A DNA stretch of 64,000 nucleotides, from the NCBI RefSeq assembly GCF_029945685.1, contig NZ_JAQSDA010000003.1:1-64000 (forward strand). Direction: 5' to 3'. A program made the position numbers and the translations under genes. Origin of the DNA: Polaromonas sp. (GTDB taxonomy: Bacteria; Pseudomonadota; Gammaproteobacteria; Burkholderiales; Burkholderiaceae_C). Shown here piece by piece: positions 29,950 through 38,812 of the stretch. The notes beneath the pieces were generated by a model. It had not been told where the DNA came from and did not search any database. It saw only the letters and a program-made list of their open reading frames with translations. Positions within the stretch are counted from its first letter, which is position 1. Each line of letters opens with the position of its first letter.

Positions 29950-31284
29950 TCAGGACTGGCAATCCGCCGGTGTGCGCGGCGTCAGCTTCTTTTCAGCAGC
30001 GTACTTGCTGGCCGTGGCTTTCACCAGTGGCTTGATGATCTGCTGGTCGGCTTCCAGCCAGTCGGTGGTGAATTCCCACTTGCTGCCATTCCAGGTGTGG
30101 ATGCGGGCCGCCCCTGCACCCACGTGATCGGCACACGAGGTGCTAATCGGGCGCAGGACACCCTTGAAGCCCAGGGCATCGAGCTTGGCCTGTGTCAGGT
30201 TCAGGTTCTCCAGTCCCCAGCGCACTTGTTCACCGGTCATGACCTTGCCCTTGCCGTACCGTTCCTGCGCTGCGCGTATGCCTTCGATACCCACGGCTGC
30301 GCTGACCACACCGCGCAGGTAGAGCACTTCACCCACTTCGTCCCTGGGTCCCGTTCCCTGGCCCTTGTCATGCAGTTTGGCCAGGATTTCCTTGACGATG
30401 GGCGCGTTTTTGTCCGCACCATGCTGCAGCGTGACGGCGTTGTAGCCCTTGGCGCCCTGCCCAACGTCCTTGACATCGGGTTCGGCACCGGACCACCACA
30501 CGCCGTACATCTTCTCGCGCGGGTAGCCGGTGGCCTGCGCTTCCTTGAGCGCGGTGGAGTTCATCACGCCCCAGCCCCACAGCAGGGTGTAATCCGGCTT
30601 GGCCTGGCGGATCTGCAGCCAGGTGGCCTTCTGCTCGACGCCGGGTGCCGTCACGGGCAGCAACTGCAGCTCGAAACCATGCATCTTGCTGCGCTCCTGC
30701 AGCAGGGGAATCGGCTCCTTGCCGAAGGGACTGTCGTGGTAGACGAGGGCGATCTTCTTGCCCTTGAGTTTGTCCAGGCCTCCCTCCTTCTTGCCGATGG
30801 CCTGGATGATGGCATCGGCAGCCACCCAGTAGGTGCCCAGCAGCGGGAAATTCCACTTGAACACGGTGCCGTCGGCGCTCTCGCTGCGGCCGTAGCCGGT
30901 GGTGATGAGCGGGATCTTGTCGGTGGGGGCCTTTTCGGTCAGTGCAAAGGTCGCACCGGTTGACCAGGGATGGATCAGTGCGGCACCGCCGTTTTTGCCC
31001 TTCAGGCGTTCATAACATTCGACGCTGCGGGCTGTGTCATAACCGGTCTCGCACTCTTCGAAGATCAGCTTCACGCCGTTGATGCCGCCGCGCGCATTGA
31101 CGAGCTTGTAGTAATCGACGATGCCGTTGGCGGTGGGCGTGCCGTTAGGGGCATATGGTCCCGTGCGGTAGGACAGCACCGGCAGGTACTGTTCCTTGGC
31201 CTGGGCCCATGCGCTGGTCGTCACGACGGACGATGCGCCAGTGGCAAGAACTGCCGCTGCCAGTAACAAATTGCGAACTTTCAT
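29950..31284 (-). CDS. Periplasmic binding protein of the Liv-type ABC transporter
   Basis: The 444-residue type I periplasmic-binding-fold protein has a signal peptide ending near SAWAQA, then YLPVLSYRTGPYAPNG and NARGGINGVKL. It supplies substrate to LivH/LivM. The fit to CoA ligases on both sides suggests an aromatic or carboxylic acid rather than an amino acid as ligand; this is inference. Confidence 0.87.
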   Translation of the reverse strand: MKVRNLLLAAAVLATGASSVVTTSAWAQAKEQYLPVLSYRTGPYAPNGTPTANGIVDYYKLVNARGGINGVKLIFEECETGYDTARSVECYERLKGKNGGAALIHPWSTGATFALTEKAPTDKIPLITTGYGRSESADGTVFKWNFPLLGTYWVAADAIIQAIGKKEGGLDKLKGKKIALVYHDSPFGKEPIPLLQERSKMHGFELQLLPVTAPGVEQKATWLQIRQAKPDYTLLWGWGVMNSTALKEAQATGYPREKMYGVWWSGAEPDVKDVGQGAKGYNAVTLQHGADKNAPIVKEILAKLHDKGQGTGPRDEVGEVLYLRGVVSAAVGIEGIRAAQERYGKGKVMTGEQVRWGLENLNLTQAKLDALGFKGVLRPISTSCADHVGAGAARIHTWNGSKWEFTTDWLEADQQIIKPLVKATASKYAAEKKLTPRTPADCQS

Positions 31285-31381
31285 TGTTGTCTCCTAAAAA
31301 TTAAAAAAACACCTGAAAAAAACGGACACCTCGTTAAACGGTCAGACGGCGCAGGCCCCATGGCTGATTCGCTGTCCTCCT

Positions 31382-32458
31382 TCAGTGTGGAAAGGGCCAG
31401 AGTCGCATCTTCTGCTTGCCGGTCGACCACAGCTTGGCCAGTCCATGCGGCTCGACGATCAGGAACCAGACGATCAACCCGCCGAAGACCATCAGCTCGG
31501 CATGCGATACCGCCGTGGTGGTGATGGTGATGCCGATCAGACCGGCGACGAACGGAAGGAACTGGTTCAGCGCGATGGGCAGCACGGTGATGAAAGCCGC
31601 GCCGAAGAAACTGCCCATGATGGAGCCGAGTCCGCCGATGATCACCATGAACAGCAGGCGGAACGAGTAGTCCACCGAGAAAGCCGATGGCTCCCAGGCG
31701 CCCAGGTAGATGAAGGCCCACAGCGCGCCCGCGACACCAATGATGAAGGAACTGACGGCGAAGGCGCTGAGCTTGGCGTACATCGGCCGGATACCAATCA
31801 CGGCCGCCGCCACGTCCATGTCACGGATCGCCATCCATTCGCGGCCGATCGCGCCGCGCACCAGGTTTTTGGCCAGCAGGGCCACCACGGCCAGGATGCC
31901 CAGGCAGAACAGGTATTTGCTCACGGCGCTTTCCAGCGGCAGGCCGAACACCTGCAGGTTTGAGACCGCCACCGATCCTGAAGGCGTGTCCAGCGTGAAC
32001 CATTTGATGCGCAGAAACATCCAGTCGGCGAAGAACTGGGCGGCCAGCGTTGCCACGGCCAGGTAAAGGCCGCGCACCCGCAGGCTGGGAAGACCAAAAA
32101 GAATGCCGAAGAACATGGCGCACAGGCCGCCGAGGATCAGCGCCGGGATCAGGGGCAGGCCGGGAATCCGCACAAAGAAGTTGTAGGCCCCGTAGGCGCC
32201 GACGGCCATGAAGGCGCCCGAGCCCAGCGAGATCTGCCCGCAGTAACCGACGAGGATGTTCACGCCCACGGCGGCCAGCGAGAAAATCAGGAAGGGAATC
32301 AGGATGGCCCGCATCAGGTAGTCGCTGGCCAGCAGCGGCACGGCGACAAAGGCCACGGCCAGCAGCAGCGCAATGGCGATGCGGTCCTGCAGGATCGGAA
32401 AGATCTGCTGGTCAGCCTGATAGCTGGTTCTGAATTGGCCGTTTTCTCTGTAGAACAT
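31382..32458 (-). CDS. ABC transporter permease LivM-like
   Basis: The 358-residue polytopic membrane protein has the LivM signature region (GYCGQISLGSGAFMAVGAYG) and EWMAIRDMDVAAAVIGI, the coupling loop to the ATPases. ATG 32458 is chosen because the longer frame is translated from the upstream repeat. The ribosome-binding site is weak. Confidence 0.9.
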   Translation of the reverse strand: MFYRENGQFRTSYQADQQIFPILQDRIAIALLLAVAFVAVPLLASDYLMRAILIPFLIFSLAAVGVNILVGYCGQISLGSGAFMAVGAYGAYNFFVRIPGLPLIPALILGGLCAMFFGILFGLPSLRVRGLYLAVATLAAQFFADWMFLRIKWFTLDTPSGSVAVSNLQVFGLPLESAVSKYLFCLGILAVVALLAKNLVRGAIGREWMAIRDMDVAAAVIGIRPMYAKLSAFAVSSFIIGVAGALWAFIYLGAWEPSAFSVDYSFRLLFMVIIGGLGSIMGSFFGAAFITVLPIALNQFLPFVAGLIGITITTTAVSHAELMVFGGLIVWFLIVEPHGLAKLWSTGKQKMRLWPFPH

Positions 32459-32504
32459 AGGGGGTGCCGTTAGATCGCGATGAAAGAAGTGCAGCGAAAG
32501 GGGG

Positions 32505-32585
32505 CCCCCAGCCAGCAGGGGGCGCGGGTCCGGCTCTGCCGGCCCGCAGGCGCAGCGCAGTACAAGAAGTGACAAGCGCGGGGAT
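32505..32585 (-). repeat. Stop-anchored structured repeat, degenerate copy 6
   Basis: It begins at the livH stop with ATCCCCGCGCTTGTCACTTC and retains CTGCGCCTGCGGGCCGGCAG. The central CCCCCCGAGGGGGG hairpin is deleted. Confidence 0.75.
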
Positions 32586-33515
32586 TCATACTCTGTCGAT
32601 TATTTTTTCACCGAACAATCCCTGCGGGCGGAACAGCAGGAACACCAGGGCCAGCACATAGGCGAACCAGATCTCGATGCCGCCGCCGACGTAGGGGCCG
32701 AGGAACACTTCCGAGAGTTTTTCGCCGACACCGATGATCAGTCCGCCGATGATGGCACCGGGTACCGAGGTCAGGCCGCCCAGGATGACCACCGGCAGGG
32801 CGCGCAGCGCCAGCGTGGTCAGAGAAAACTGCACGCCGAGCTTGCTGCCCCAGATCATGCCGGCCACCAGCGCAACGACACCGGCCACGCACCAGACGAT
32901 GACCCAGATTCGGTTGAGCGGGATGCCGATGGACTGGGCCGCCTGGTGATCGTCGGCCACCGCGCGCAATGCACGCCCGGTCGCGGTTTTCTGGAAGAAC
33001 AGGCTCAGCAGTGCCACCAGACCGGTCGCAATCGCCGCGGCGATCAGGTCTTCCTTGTTGATCAGCAGTCCGCCAGGGAACACCGAATCGAACACGAAGA
33101 TCGGGTCTTTGGGCATGCCAATGTCCAGGTTGTAGACATTGCTGCCGAAGATGGTCTGGCCCAGGCCGTCGAGGAAGTAGGCAATGCCCAGGGTCGCCAT
33201 CAGCAGGGTGGCCGCCTCCTGATTCACCAGGTGGCGCAGCACCAGGCGTTCGATCAGCCAGGCCACGGCAAACATCAGCAGGCCGGCCACAGCAAAGGCC
33301 AGGATATTGCCCAGCCATTTGTTGTCTATGCCCGTCCATTGTGGAATCCACTCGGACAGGCGGGCCATGGCCAGTGCGGCAAACAGCACCATCGCGCCCT
33401 GCGCGAAGTTGAACACGCCCGAAGCCTTGTAGATCAGCACAAAGCCGAGGGCGACCAGGGAATAAAGCATGCCGACCATCAGGCCGCCAAGAAGAGTCTC
33501 TAAGAAAAAAGCCAT
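32586..33515 (-). CDS. ABC transporter permease LivH-like
   Basis: The 309-residue polytopic membrane protein has LYSLVALGFVLIYKASGVFNFAQGAMV and the LRALPVVILGGLTSVPGA region of LivH permeases. It partners LivM. It lies between livG and livM. Confidence 0.9.
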   Translation of the reverse strand: MAFFLETLLGGLMVGMLYSLVALGFVLIYKASGVFNFAQGAMVLFAALAMARLSEWIPQWTGIDNKWLGNILAFAVAGLLMFAVAWLIERLVLRHLVNQEAATLLMATLGIAYFLDGLGQTIFGSNVYNLDIGMPKDPIFVFDSVFPGGLLINKEDLIAAAIATGLVALLSLFFQKTATGRALRAVADDHQAAQSIGIPLNRIWVIVWCVAGVVALVAGMIWGSKLGVQFSLTTLALRALPVVILGGLTSVPGAIIGGLIIGVGEKLSEVFLGPYVGGGIEIWFAYVLALVFLLFRPQGLFGEKIIDRV

Positions 33516-33657
33516 CAGATTTACCTCACCCCTGTTGCGGGCTCGCTGCGCGTAGCCGCCTCTCCCCTTCCAGGAGACACCGCATAGGGCCCGGCAAAGC
33601 CGGTTCCATCGCGGCCGCTGGAAGAAGTCCGTTCTGTGTGAATGTTGCTGTGCATGG

Positions 33658-34440
33658 TTAGTGACTCGTTCCGAGGTAAGCCTTGATCACGTCCGGGTTG
33701 TTGCGGACTTCGTCGGGCGTGCCGTCGCCGATCTTCTTGCCGTAATCGAGCACGACGACGCGGTCGGAGATGTCCATGACCACGCCCATGTCGTGTTCGA
33801 TCAGGACCACGGTGGTGCCGAACTCATCGTTGACGTCGAGCACGAAGCGGCACATGTCCTGTTTTTCTTCCACGTTCATGCCGGCCATCGGTTCGTCGAG
33901 CAGCAGCACCTGCGGCTCCATGGCCAGCGCGCGGCCCAGGTCCACGCGTTTTTGCAGGCCGTAGGGCAGTTGCCCGACCGGCGTCTTGCGGTAGGCCTGG
34001 ATTTCCAGGAAGTCGATGATTTTCTCGACCGCTTCGCGGTGCATGAACTCTTCCTTCTGCGCCGGGCCGATGCGCAGCGCCTGCAGCAACAGGTTGCTTT
34101 TGATCTTCAGGTTGCGCCCGGTCATGATGTTGTCGAGCACACTCATGCCCTTGAACAGTGCCAGGTTCTGGAAGGTGCGCGCCACACCCATGACGGCCAC
34201 CTGGTGGCTGTTCATGTGTTTGAAGGTCTGGCCGCGAAAGGTGATTGAACCCTGCTGCGGCGTGTAGACGCCGTTGATGCAGTTGAGCATGGAGCTTTTG
34301 CCGGCGCCGTTGGGGCCGATGATGGCGCGGATTTCGTGCTCCTTCACATTGAAGGAAATGTCGGACAGGGCTTTCACGCCGCCGAAGCTCAGACTGATGT
34401 TGTTCACGTCCAGGATGACGTCGCCGATCTTCTTGCTCAT
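33658..34440 (-). CDS. Branched-chain amino acid-type ABC transporter ATP-binding protein (LivG)
   Basis: The 260-residue ATPase has Walker A GPNGAGKSSM, Walker B VLLLDEPMAG and the LivG-specific VARTFQNLALFKGMSVLDNI. The ABC signature is LPYGLQKR instead of the usual LSGGQ/LPYGxQR, a common LivG variant. ATG 34440 begins MSKKIGD; the longer frame starts in an inverted-repeat element. Confidence 0.9.
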   Translation of the reverse strand: MSKKIGDVILDVNNISLSFGGVKALSDISFNVKEHEIRAIIGPNGAGKSSMLNCINGVYTPQQGSITFRGQTFKHMNSHQVAVMGVARTFQNLALFKGMSVLDNIMTGRNLKIKSNLLLQALRIGPAQKEEFMHREAVEKIIDFLEIQAYRKTPVGQLPYGLQKRVDLGRALAMEPQVLLLDEPMAGMNVEEKQDMCRFVLDVNDEFGTTVVLIEHDMGVVMDISDRVVVLDYGKKIGDGTPDEVRNNPDVIKAYLGTSH

Positions 34441-34448
34441 GGGGAAAT

Positions 34449-34519
34449 CCGTTCGCACTGAGCTTGTCGAGGTGTTTGCATGATGGGTGATGGGGCTTCG
34501 ACAGGCTCAGCCCGAACGG
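34449..34519. repeat. Inverted repeat of the CCGTTCG...CTGAGC...TGTCGA type
   Basis: Arms 34449-34470 and 34498-34519 match at 19 of 22 positions with a 27-nt loop. It sits between the acyl-CoA synthetase stop and livG. It could form an intercistronic hairpin. Confidence 0.75.
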
Positions 34520-34528
34520 TGAGAGTGT

Positions 34529-36475
34529 TCATGCCGCTGCCTTCACCGGTGCAAAGGTCTGCGTGTCGCTGATCTTCAGCGTGGCACTGACGCTGCCGCT
34601 GCGCCCGTCTTCGAACTTGACCACGGTTTCAATGAACTGTTCGGTTTTTCCGCTGTACAGCGCATCGACCAGGGGTTGGTACTTGTCGGCGATGAAGCCG
34701 CGGCGGACCTTGTTGGTACGGGTCAGTTCGCCGTCGTCGGCGTCGAGCTCCTTGTGCAGCACCAGAAAGCGGCTGATCTGCGAGCCTGCCAGCAGGGTGT
34801 CGGCGCTCAGGTCGGCGTTGACCTTCTCGACACATTCCTTGATCAGCTGGTAGACCTCGGGCTTTTGCGCCAGGTCGGTATAACCGGCATAAGGCAGGTT
34901 GCGCCGTTCGGCCCAGTTGCCGACCGCGTCGAAGTCGATGTTGATCATGACGCAGACTTTTTCACGGCCGTCTCCATAGGCCACGACCTCCTTGATATGG
35001 GGAAAGAATTTCAGCTTGTTCTCCACATACTTGGGCGCAAACATGGCGCCGTCGTTGGCGCCGCCCCGGATGCGGCCCACGTCCTTGACGCGGTCGATGA
35101 TCTTGAGGTGGCCGCTCGCGTCGAGAAAACCGGCATCGCTGGTGTGGTACCAGCCGTCGGCGGTCAGCACCTCGGCCGTGGCGGCCGGGTTCTTGTAGTA
35201 GCCCTTGAGCAGGCCGGCGGACTTGACGAGGATCTCGCCGTTGTCCGCCACCTTGATTTCCACGCCCTTGATCGGCACGCCCACCGTGTCGGCGCGCGCC
35301 TGGTTGTCCGGCTGCAGGCAGACAAACACGGCCGTTTCTGTCGAGCCGTAAAGCTGCTTGAGGTTGATGCCGATGGAGCGGTAGAAGGTGAACAGGTCCG
35401 GGCCAATCGCTTCACCGGCCGTGTAAGCCACACGCACCCGGCTGAAGCCCAGGTTGTTGCGCAGTGGGCCGTAGGCCATGACCTGCCCCAGCGCGTAAAG
35501 CAGCCGGTCGCCGGCTCCCACCGGCTGGCCGTCCATCAGGGCCGGGCCTACGCGTTTGGCCACGTCCATGAAGAAGTGAAACATCTTGCGCTTGAGCAGG
35601 CCCGCGTCTTCCATGCGGATCATCACGCTGGTCAGCAGGCCTTCAAACACCCGCGGCGGCGCAAAGTAGTAGGTCGGGCCGACTTCCTTGAGGTCGATGG
35701 TCACGGTGCTCGCGTTTTCGGGGCAATTGACCACGTAGCCGCAGCACAGCCACTGGGCGTAGCTGAAGATGTTCTGGCCGATCCAGGCTGGCGGCAGGTA
35801 GGCCAGCACTTCCTCGCGGCTGGTCAGCTTGTCGAACTCGGCGCCGGCTTCGGCGCGGTCGAGCAGGGTGCTGTGTGTATGCACCACGCCCTTGGGGTTG
35901 CCGGTCGTGCCCGAGGTGAAGAACATGGCGGCCACCTCGTCAGGATGCGCCTGTTCGACCTGGTCCCTGAAAAACGCCGGCTGGCTGGCGGCCAGGGCCT
36001 GGCCCGAGATGATCAGTGCATCGAGGGCGACCAGGCCCGGCTCGTTGTAGTTGCGCAGTCCGCGCGGGTCGTCGTAGATGATGTGGGCCAACTGCGGGCA
36101 CTGCTCGCGGATGTCCATGAGTTTGTCGACCTGCTCCTGGTCTTCGACCATCGCAAAGCGGACTTCCGCATTGTTGATGGGAAACACACATTCGGCACCG
36201 ACGGCGTCCTGGTAGAGGGGCACGGCAATCGCGCCCAGCGACTGCGCCGCCAGCATGGTGGCGTACAACCGGGGCCGATTCGCGCCCACCACGACCATGT
36301 GTTCACCGCGCTGCAGGCCGGCCTGATGCAGGCCGCAGGCGATGTGTTCCACCAGCGCGGCCATGTCGGCCCAGCTATGCGCCTGCCAGATGCCGTATTC
36401 CTTCTCGCGCATGGCCGGCGCCGTGGGGCGCTCTGCGGCGTGTTTCAGCAGCAATCGGGGGAAGGTGGTCTGCAT
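34529..36475 (-). CDS. Long-chain-type acyl-CoA synthetase (AMP-forming)
   Basis: The 648-residue ANL enzyme has the P-loop MFFTSGTTGNPKGVVHTHS, YGSTETAVFV and a long C-terminal region (VKDVGRIRGGANDGAMFAP), as in FadD15-like synthetases. As the first gene of the transporter operon it probably activates the imported acid to its CoA thioester. The substrate cannot be read from sequence. A conserved 31-bp block lies 80 nt upstream (36555-36585). Confidence 0.85.
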   Translation of the reverse strand: MQTTFPRLLLKHAAERPTAPAMREKEYGIWQAHSWADMAALVEHIACGLHQAGLQRGEHMVVVGANRPRLYATMLAAQSLGAIAVPLYQDAVGAECVFPINNAEVRFAMVEDQEQVDKLMDIREQCPQLAHIIYDDPRGLRNYNEPGLVALDALIISGQALAASQPAFFRDQVEQAHPDEVAAMFFTSGTTGNPKGVVHTHSTLLDRAEAGAEFDKLTSREEVLAYLPPAWIGQNIFSYAQWLCCGYVVNCPENASTVTIDLKEVGPTYYFAPPRVFEGLLTSVMIRMEDAGLLKRKMFHFFMDVAKRVGPALMDGQPVGAGDRLLYALGQVMAYGPLRNNLGFSRVRVAYTAGEAIGPDLFTFYRSIGINLKQLYGSTETAVFVCLQPDNQARADTVGVPIKGVEIKVADNGEILVKSAGLLKGYYKNPAATAEVLTADGWYHTSDAGFLDASGHLKIIDRVKDVGRIRGGANDGAMFAPKYVENKLKFFPHIKEVVAYGDGREKVCVMINIDFDAVGNWAERRNLPYAGYTDLAQKPEVYQLIKECVEKVNADLSADTLLAGSQISRFLVLHKELDADDGELTRTNKVRRGFIADKYQPLVDALYSGKTEQFIETVVKFEDGRSGSVSATLKISDTQTFAPVKAAA

Positions 36476-36554
36476 TCGGTACCTTGTCTCCAGTGTTCAG
36501 TGCGGCTTCCGGTTCAGCCAAAGCCGTCGGTTGAAATGAATGGTAGGACTGGCT

Positions 36555-36585
36555 TTGACGTTACGGTGTCATTGCGACGACAATT
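36555..36585. promoter_or_regulatory. 31-bp promoter/operator block, copy 1 (TGTC-N8-GACA palindrome)
   Basis: TTGAC-N7-TGTC-N4-CGACGACAATT, containing the palindrome TGTC-N8-GACA at 36567-36582. An equally spaced copy lies at 37880-37910. It is upstream of the acyl-CoA synthetase gene and may bind the nearby Crp/Fnr regulator. Confidence 0.55.
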
Positions 36586-36627
36586 TCCGGGTAAGTCCTA
36601 GTGGGGTGTGCCCGGGGGGCAGCCCTG

Positions 36628-37827
36628 TTATCGGATAAAGCGGCCATCGCGCGAAACCATGGTGAGTTCGACGAATCGCGAAGCGTTCGTCGCCGAATCG
36701 CTGAAGCTCACTTCGAAACCGCCCAGGTCGTAGCGTTTGAGGTTCCAGGTGCTGTCTATGAAGCCGCTGCGTGTCGGGTTGCGTCCCGCCAGCCGGAGCG
36801 CCTCGGCGAAGACCCGGGCGTTGATATACCCCTCCAGTGCCAGATGCGAAGGCGCCAGTGTCACGCCGGCAGCCTTCCAGGCCTGCTGGAATTCGCGAAC
36901 GACGGGCACCACGGTGGCGTTGGGCAAGGGTACGACCTGTGAAATGGCGATGCCGGTCGCATCGTCGCCCATGGCCTTGATGGTGGCGGCGGCTCCCATG
37001 ATGGAGAGGGCGTACAGCGGCAGCCCCTTGCGATGCATGCGCATCGCCTTGACAAAGTCGATGGTGGGTTTGCCCGCCAGGCCGACCAGCACCGCCTCCG
37101 GGTTCGAGGTCGCGACCTTGGCCGCGGCTGCGCCTGCGTCCGAGGAATTGTTCTCCACGGTCACGATGGCCGTGGCATCGAGCTTGTGCCGGGTCATGGA
37201 GCGCTGGGTGGCATCGAACACTTCCTTGCCGAAGGAGTTGTTCTGGTAGACGATCGCGATGCGCTTGATGCCGATGGTCGCGAGGTGCTGCACCAGTTGC
37301 TCCGCCTCGTCCGCATAACTGGCGCGGATGTTGAACACATTGCGGGCATTTTTGGGTCGCGCTGACAGGGCGCCGGAAAAGGGCGCAAAAAACGGGATGC
37401 CCGATTCAAGCACCTGCGGCAGCATGGCCTCGATCATGGGGGTGCCCATGCAGTTGAAAAGCGCGAAGTTGTTGCGGTCTTCAATGAAGCCCTTCACATT
37501 GGCGAGCGCGCGCTTGACGTCGTAGCCGTCATCGACCGCGACGAGTTCGATGGGCCGGCCGTTCACCCCGCCTTTGGCATTGATGGCCGCAAAACACGCC
37601 TTGGCACCCTGGTGCATGGCCTGGCCCAGTTCGCCGAGCGGGCCGCTGAGTGCCGTGGACTGCGCAATTTTCACAGGAGCCGTGTTGTCGGCGCGCAGGG
37701 GTGCATGAAGGGCCACGGGCAACGCCGCGAGCGCGCCCAGCACGCTGCGGCGTGTCAGTTGGTCGGCCTGTGGATCGCATGTTGCAGCCTGCCCGCGATG
37801 GAAGGTGGAGATGGGAGTGAGGGTCAT
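36628..37827 (-). CDS. Branched-chain amino acid-type ABC substrate-binding protein
   Basis: The 399-residue type I periplasmic-binding protein has an N-terminal twin-arginine-like export signal (LTRRSVLGALAALPVALHA) and the LivK-like core (AQSTALSGPLGELGQAMHQG, INAKGGVNGRPIEL). It lies upstream of the acyl-CoA synthetase/Liv operon on the same strand and is divergent from the Crp/Fnr gene. It probably provides a second receptor for the same importer. ATG 37827 was chosen because translation from further upstream does not resemble the family. Confidence 0.87.
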   Translation of the reverse strand: MTLTPISTFHRGQAATCDPQADQLTRRSVLGALAALPVALHAPLRADNTAPVKIAQSTALSGPLGELGQAMHQGAKACFAAINAKGGVNGRPIELVAVDDGYDVKRALANVKGFIEDRNNFALFNCMGTPMIEAMLPQVLESGIPFFAPFSGALSARPKNARNVFNIRASYADEAEQLVQHLATIGIKRIAIVYQNNSFGKEVFDATQRSMTRHKLDATAIVTVENNSSDAGAAAAKVATSNPEAVLVGLAGKPTIDFVKAMRMHRKGLPLYALSIMGAAATIKAMGDDATGIAISQVVPLPNATVVPVVREFQQAWKAAGVTLAPSHLALEGYINARVFAEALRLAGRNPTRSGFIDSTWNLKRYDLGGFEVSFSDSATNASRFVELTMVSRDGRFIR

Positions 37828-37879
37828 GGGAGTCCTGGCTGGAGGTTGAAAATTGAGTGGCCAGATGCTAGACGGCCGA

Positions 37880-37910
37880 TTGACAATGAAATGTCTGTTC
37901 GACGACAATT
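37880..37910. promoter_or_regulatory. 31-bp promoter/operator block, copy 2 (TGTC-N8-GACA palindrome)
   Basis: Second copy of the block at 36555-36585 with identical internal spacing; palindrome at 37892-37907. It lies in the divergent region, 53 nt from the binding-protein start and 61 nt from the Crp/Fnr start. It also contains TTGACA-N18-GACAAT, a possible plus-strand promoter. Confidence 0.55.
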
Positions 37911-37970
37911 CAAGGGTGTGCCCCCTCCGGAGTTTCCCGGGGGGATTTCTTCGCCTCACCTGGGTGACCC

Positions 37971-38681
37971 GTGTCTACTGACCTGACCCTCCACCAGCGC
38001 CGCAGGACGCCCACGCCGGAAGAGCAGCAAGGCATTCCCTGGCTGTGGCAGTTGCTGCCCGAGGAACGCGCGCGCGCTGTGGCACAGCTGCAGGTGGGCG
38101 ACGCCGCAGCAGGCGACTATGTGTGCCGGGTCGGCAGGCCGGTGACCTATTGGTTCGGCGTGGTCGAAGGCCTGCTCAAGATGAGCAGCGACAACGTCCA
38201 GGGCATCACCATGACTTTTGCCGGATTGCCGCCGGGCGGCTGGTTTGGTGAGGGGACCGCGCTCAAGCGCGAACCCTACCGCTACAACATCCAGGCGCTG
38301 CGAAAAAGCGTGGTGGCGGGCCTGCCGGTCGACTCCTTCCACTGGTTGCTGGACCACTCGATCGGCTTCAACCGCTTCGTGATGAACCAGCTCAACGAGC
38401 GTCTGGGGCAGTTCATTGCCGCGCGCGAAATCGACCGCCTGGCCAACCCTGATCTGCGTGTCGCCCGCAGCCTGGCGGCGCTGTTCAACCCTGTGCTCTA
38501 CCCGGGCGTCGGCGAAATTCTTCGCATCACCCAGCAGGAAATGGCTTACCTCGTGGGGCTGTCGCGTCAGCGCGTGAACGAGGCGCTGTCCAACCTGCAG
38601 GCGCAGGGCACGATCCGCATTGAATACGGCGGTCTGCGTGTGCTGGACCTGGAGGCACTGCGCAACAGCATTGCTCAGTAA
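37971..38681 (+). CDS. Crp/Fnr-family transcriptional regulator
   Basis: The 236-residue protein has an N-terminal cyclic-nucleotide-binding-like beta-roll and a C-terminal Crp-type helix-turn-helix (TQQEMAYLVGLSRQRVNEALSNL). No Fnr-type N-terminal cysteine cluster is seen, so oxygen sensing by an Fe-S cluster is unlikely. Start is GTG 37971. It is divergent from the binding-protein gene and probably controls the transport/CoA-ligase cluster. Confidence 0.87.
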   Translation: MSTDLTLHQRRRTPTPEEQQGIPWLWQLLPEERARAVAQLQVGDAAAGDYVCRVGRPVTYWFGVVEGLLKMSSDNVQGITMTFAGLPPGGWFGEGTALKREPYRYNIQALRKSVVAGLPVDSFHWLLDHSIGFNRFVMNQLNERLGQFIAAREIDRLANPDLRVARSLAALFNPVLYPGVGEILRITQQEMAYLVGLSRQRVNEALSNLQAQGTIRIEYGGLRVLDLEALRNSIAQ

Positions 38682-38812
38682 ATACGGGCCGTGGCCCTTG
38701 TCCGGACTGCGTGAACAGCTATTAAATACATAGCAAAAAATCTCCTCGCCGCTTGCGGCGCTGACCTGCTGGCGGCGCCGACCCGGGCGATACCGCCGTA
38801 AAATGGGGCTTC

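Noticed and set aside
33541..33620. Further copy of the stop-anchored repeat after livH/livG gap
   Set aside because: Only short similarity (CCCGGCAAAGCCGGTTCC) and no CCCCCACG start at a stop codon, so it was not listed as a copy.
34676..36601. 641-residue plus-strand frame over the acyl-CoA synthetase
   Set aside because: Antisense shadow of a clear adenylating enzyme.
38717..38735. AT-rich AGCTATTAAATACATAGC hairpin as a promoter of rluF
   Set aside because: It looks like a fragment of a Comamonadaceae intergenic repeat and lacks a paired -35/-10.
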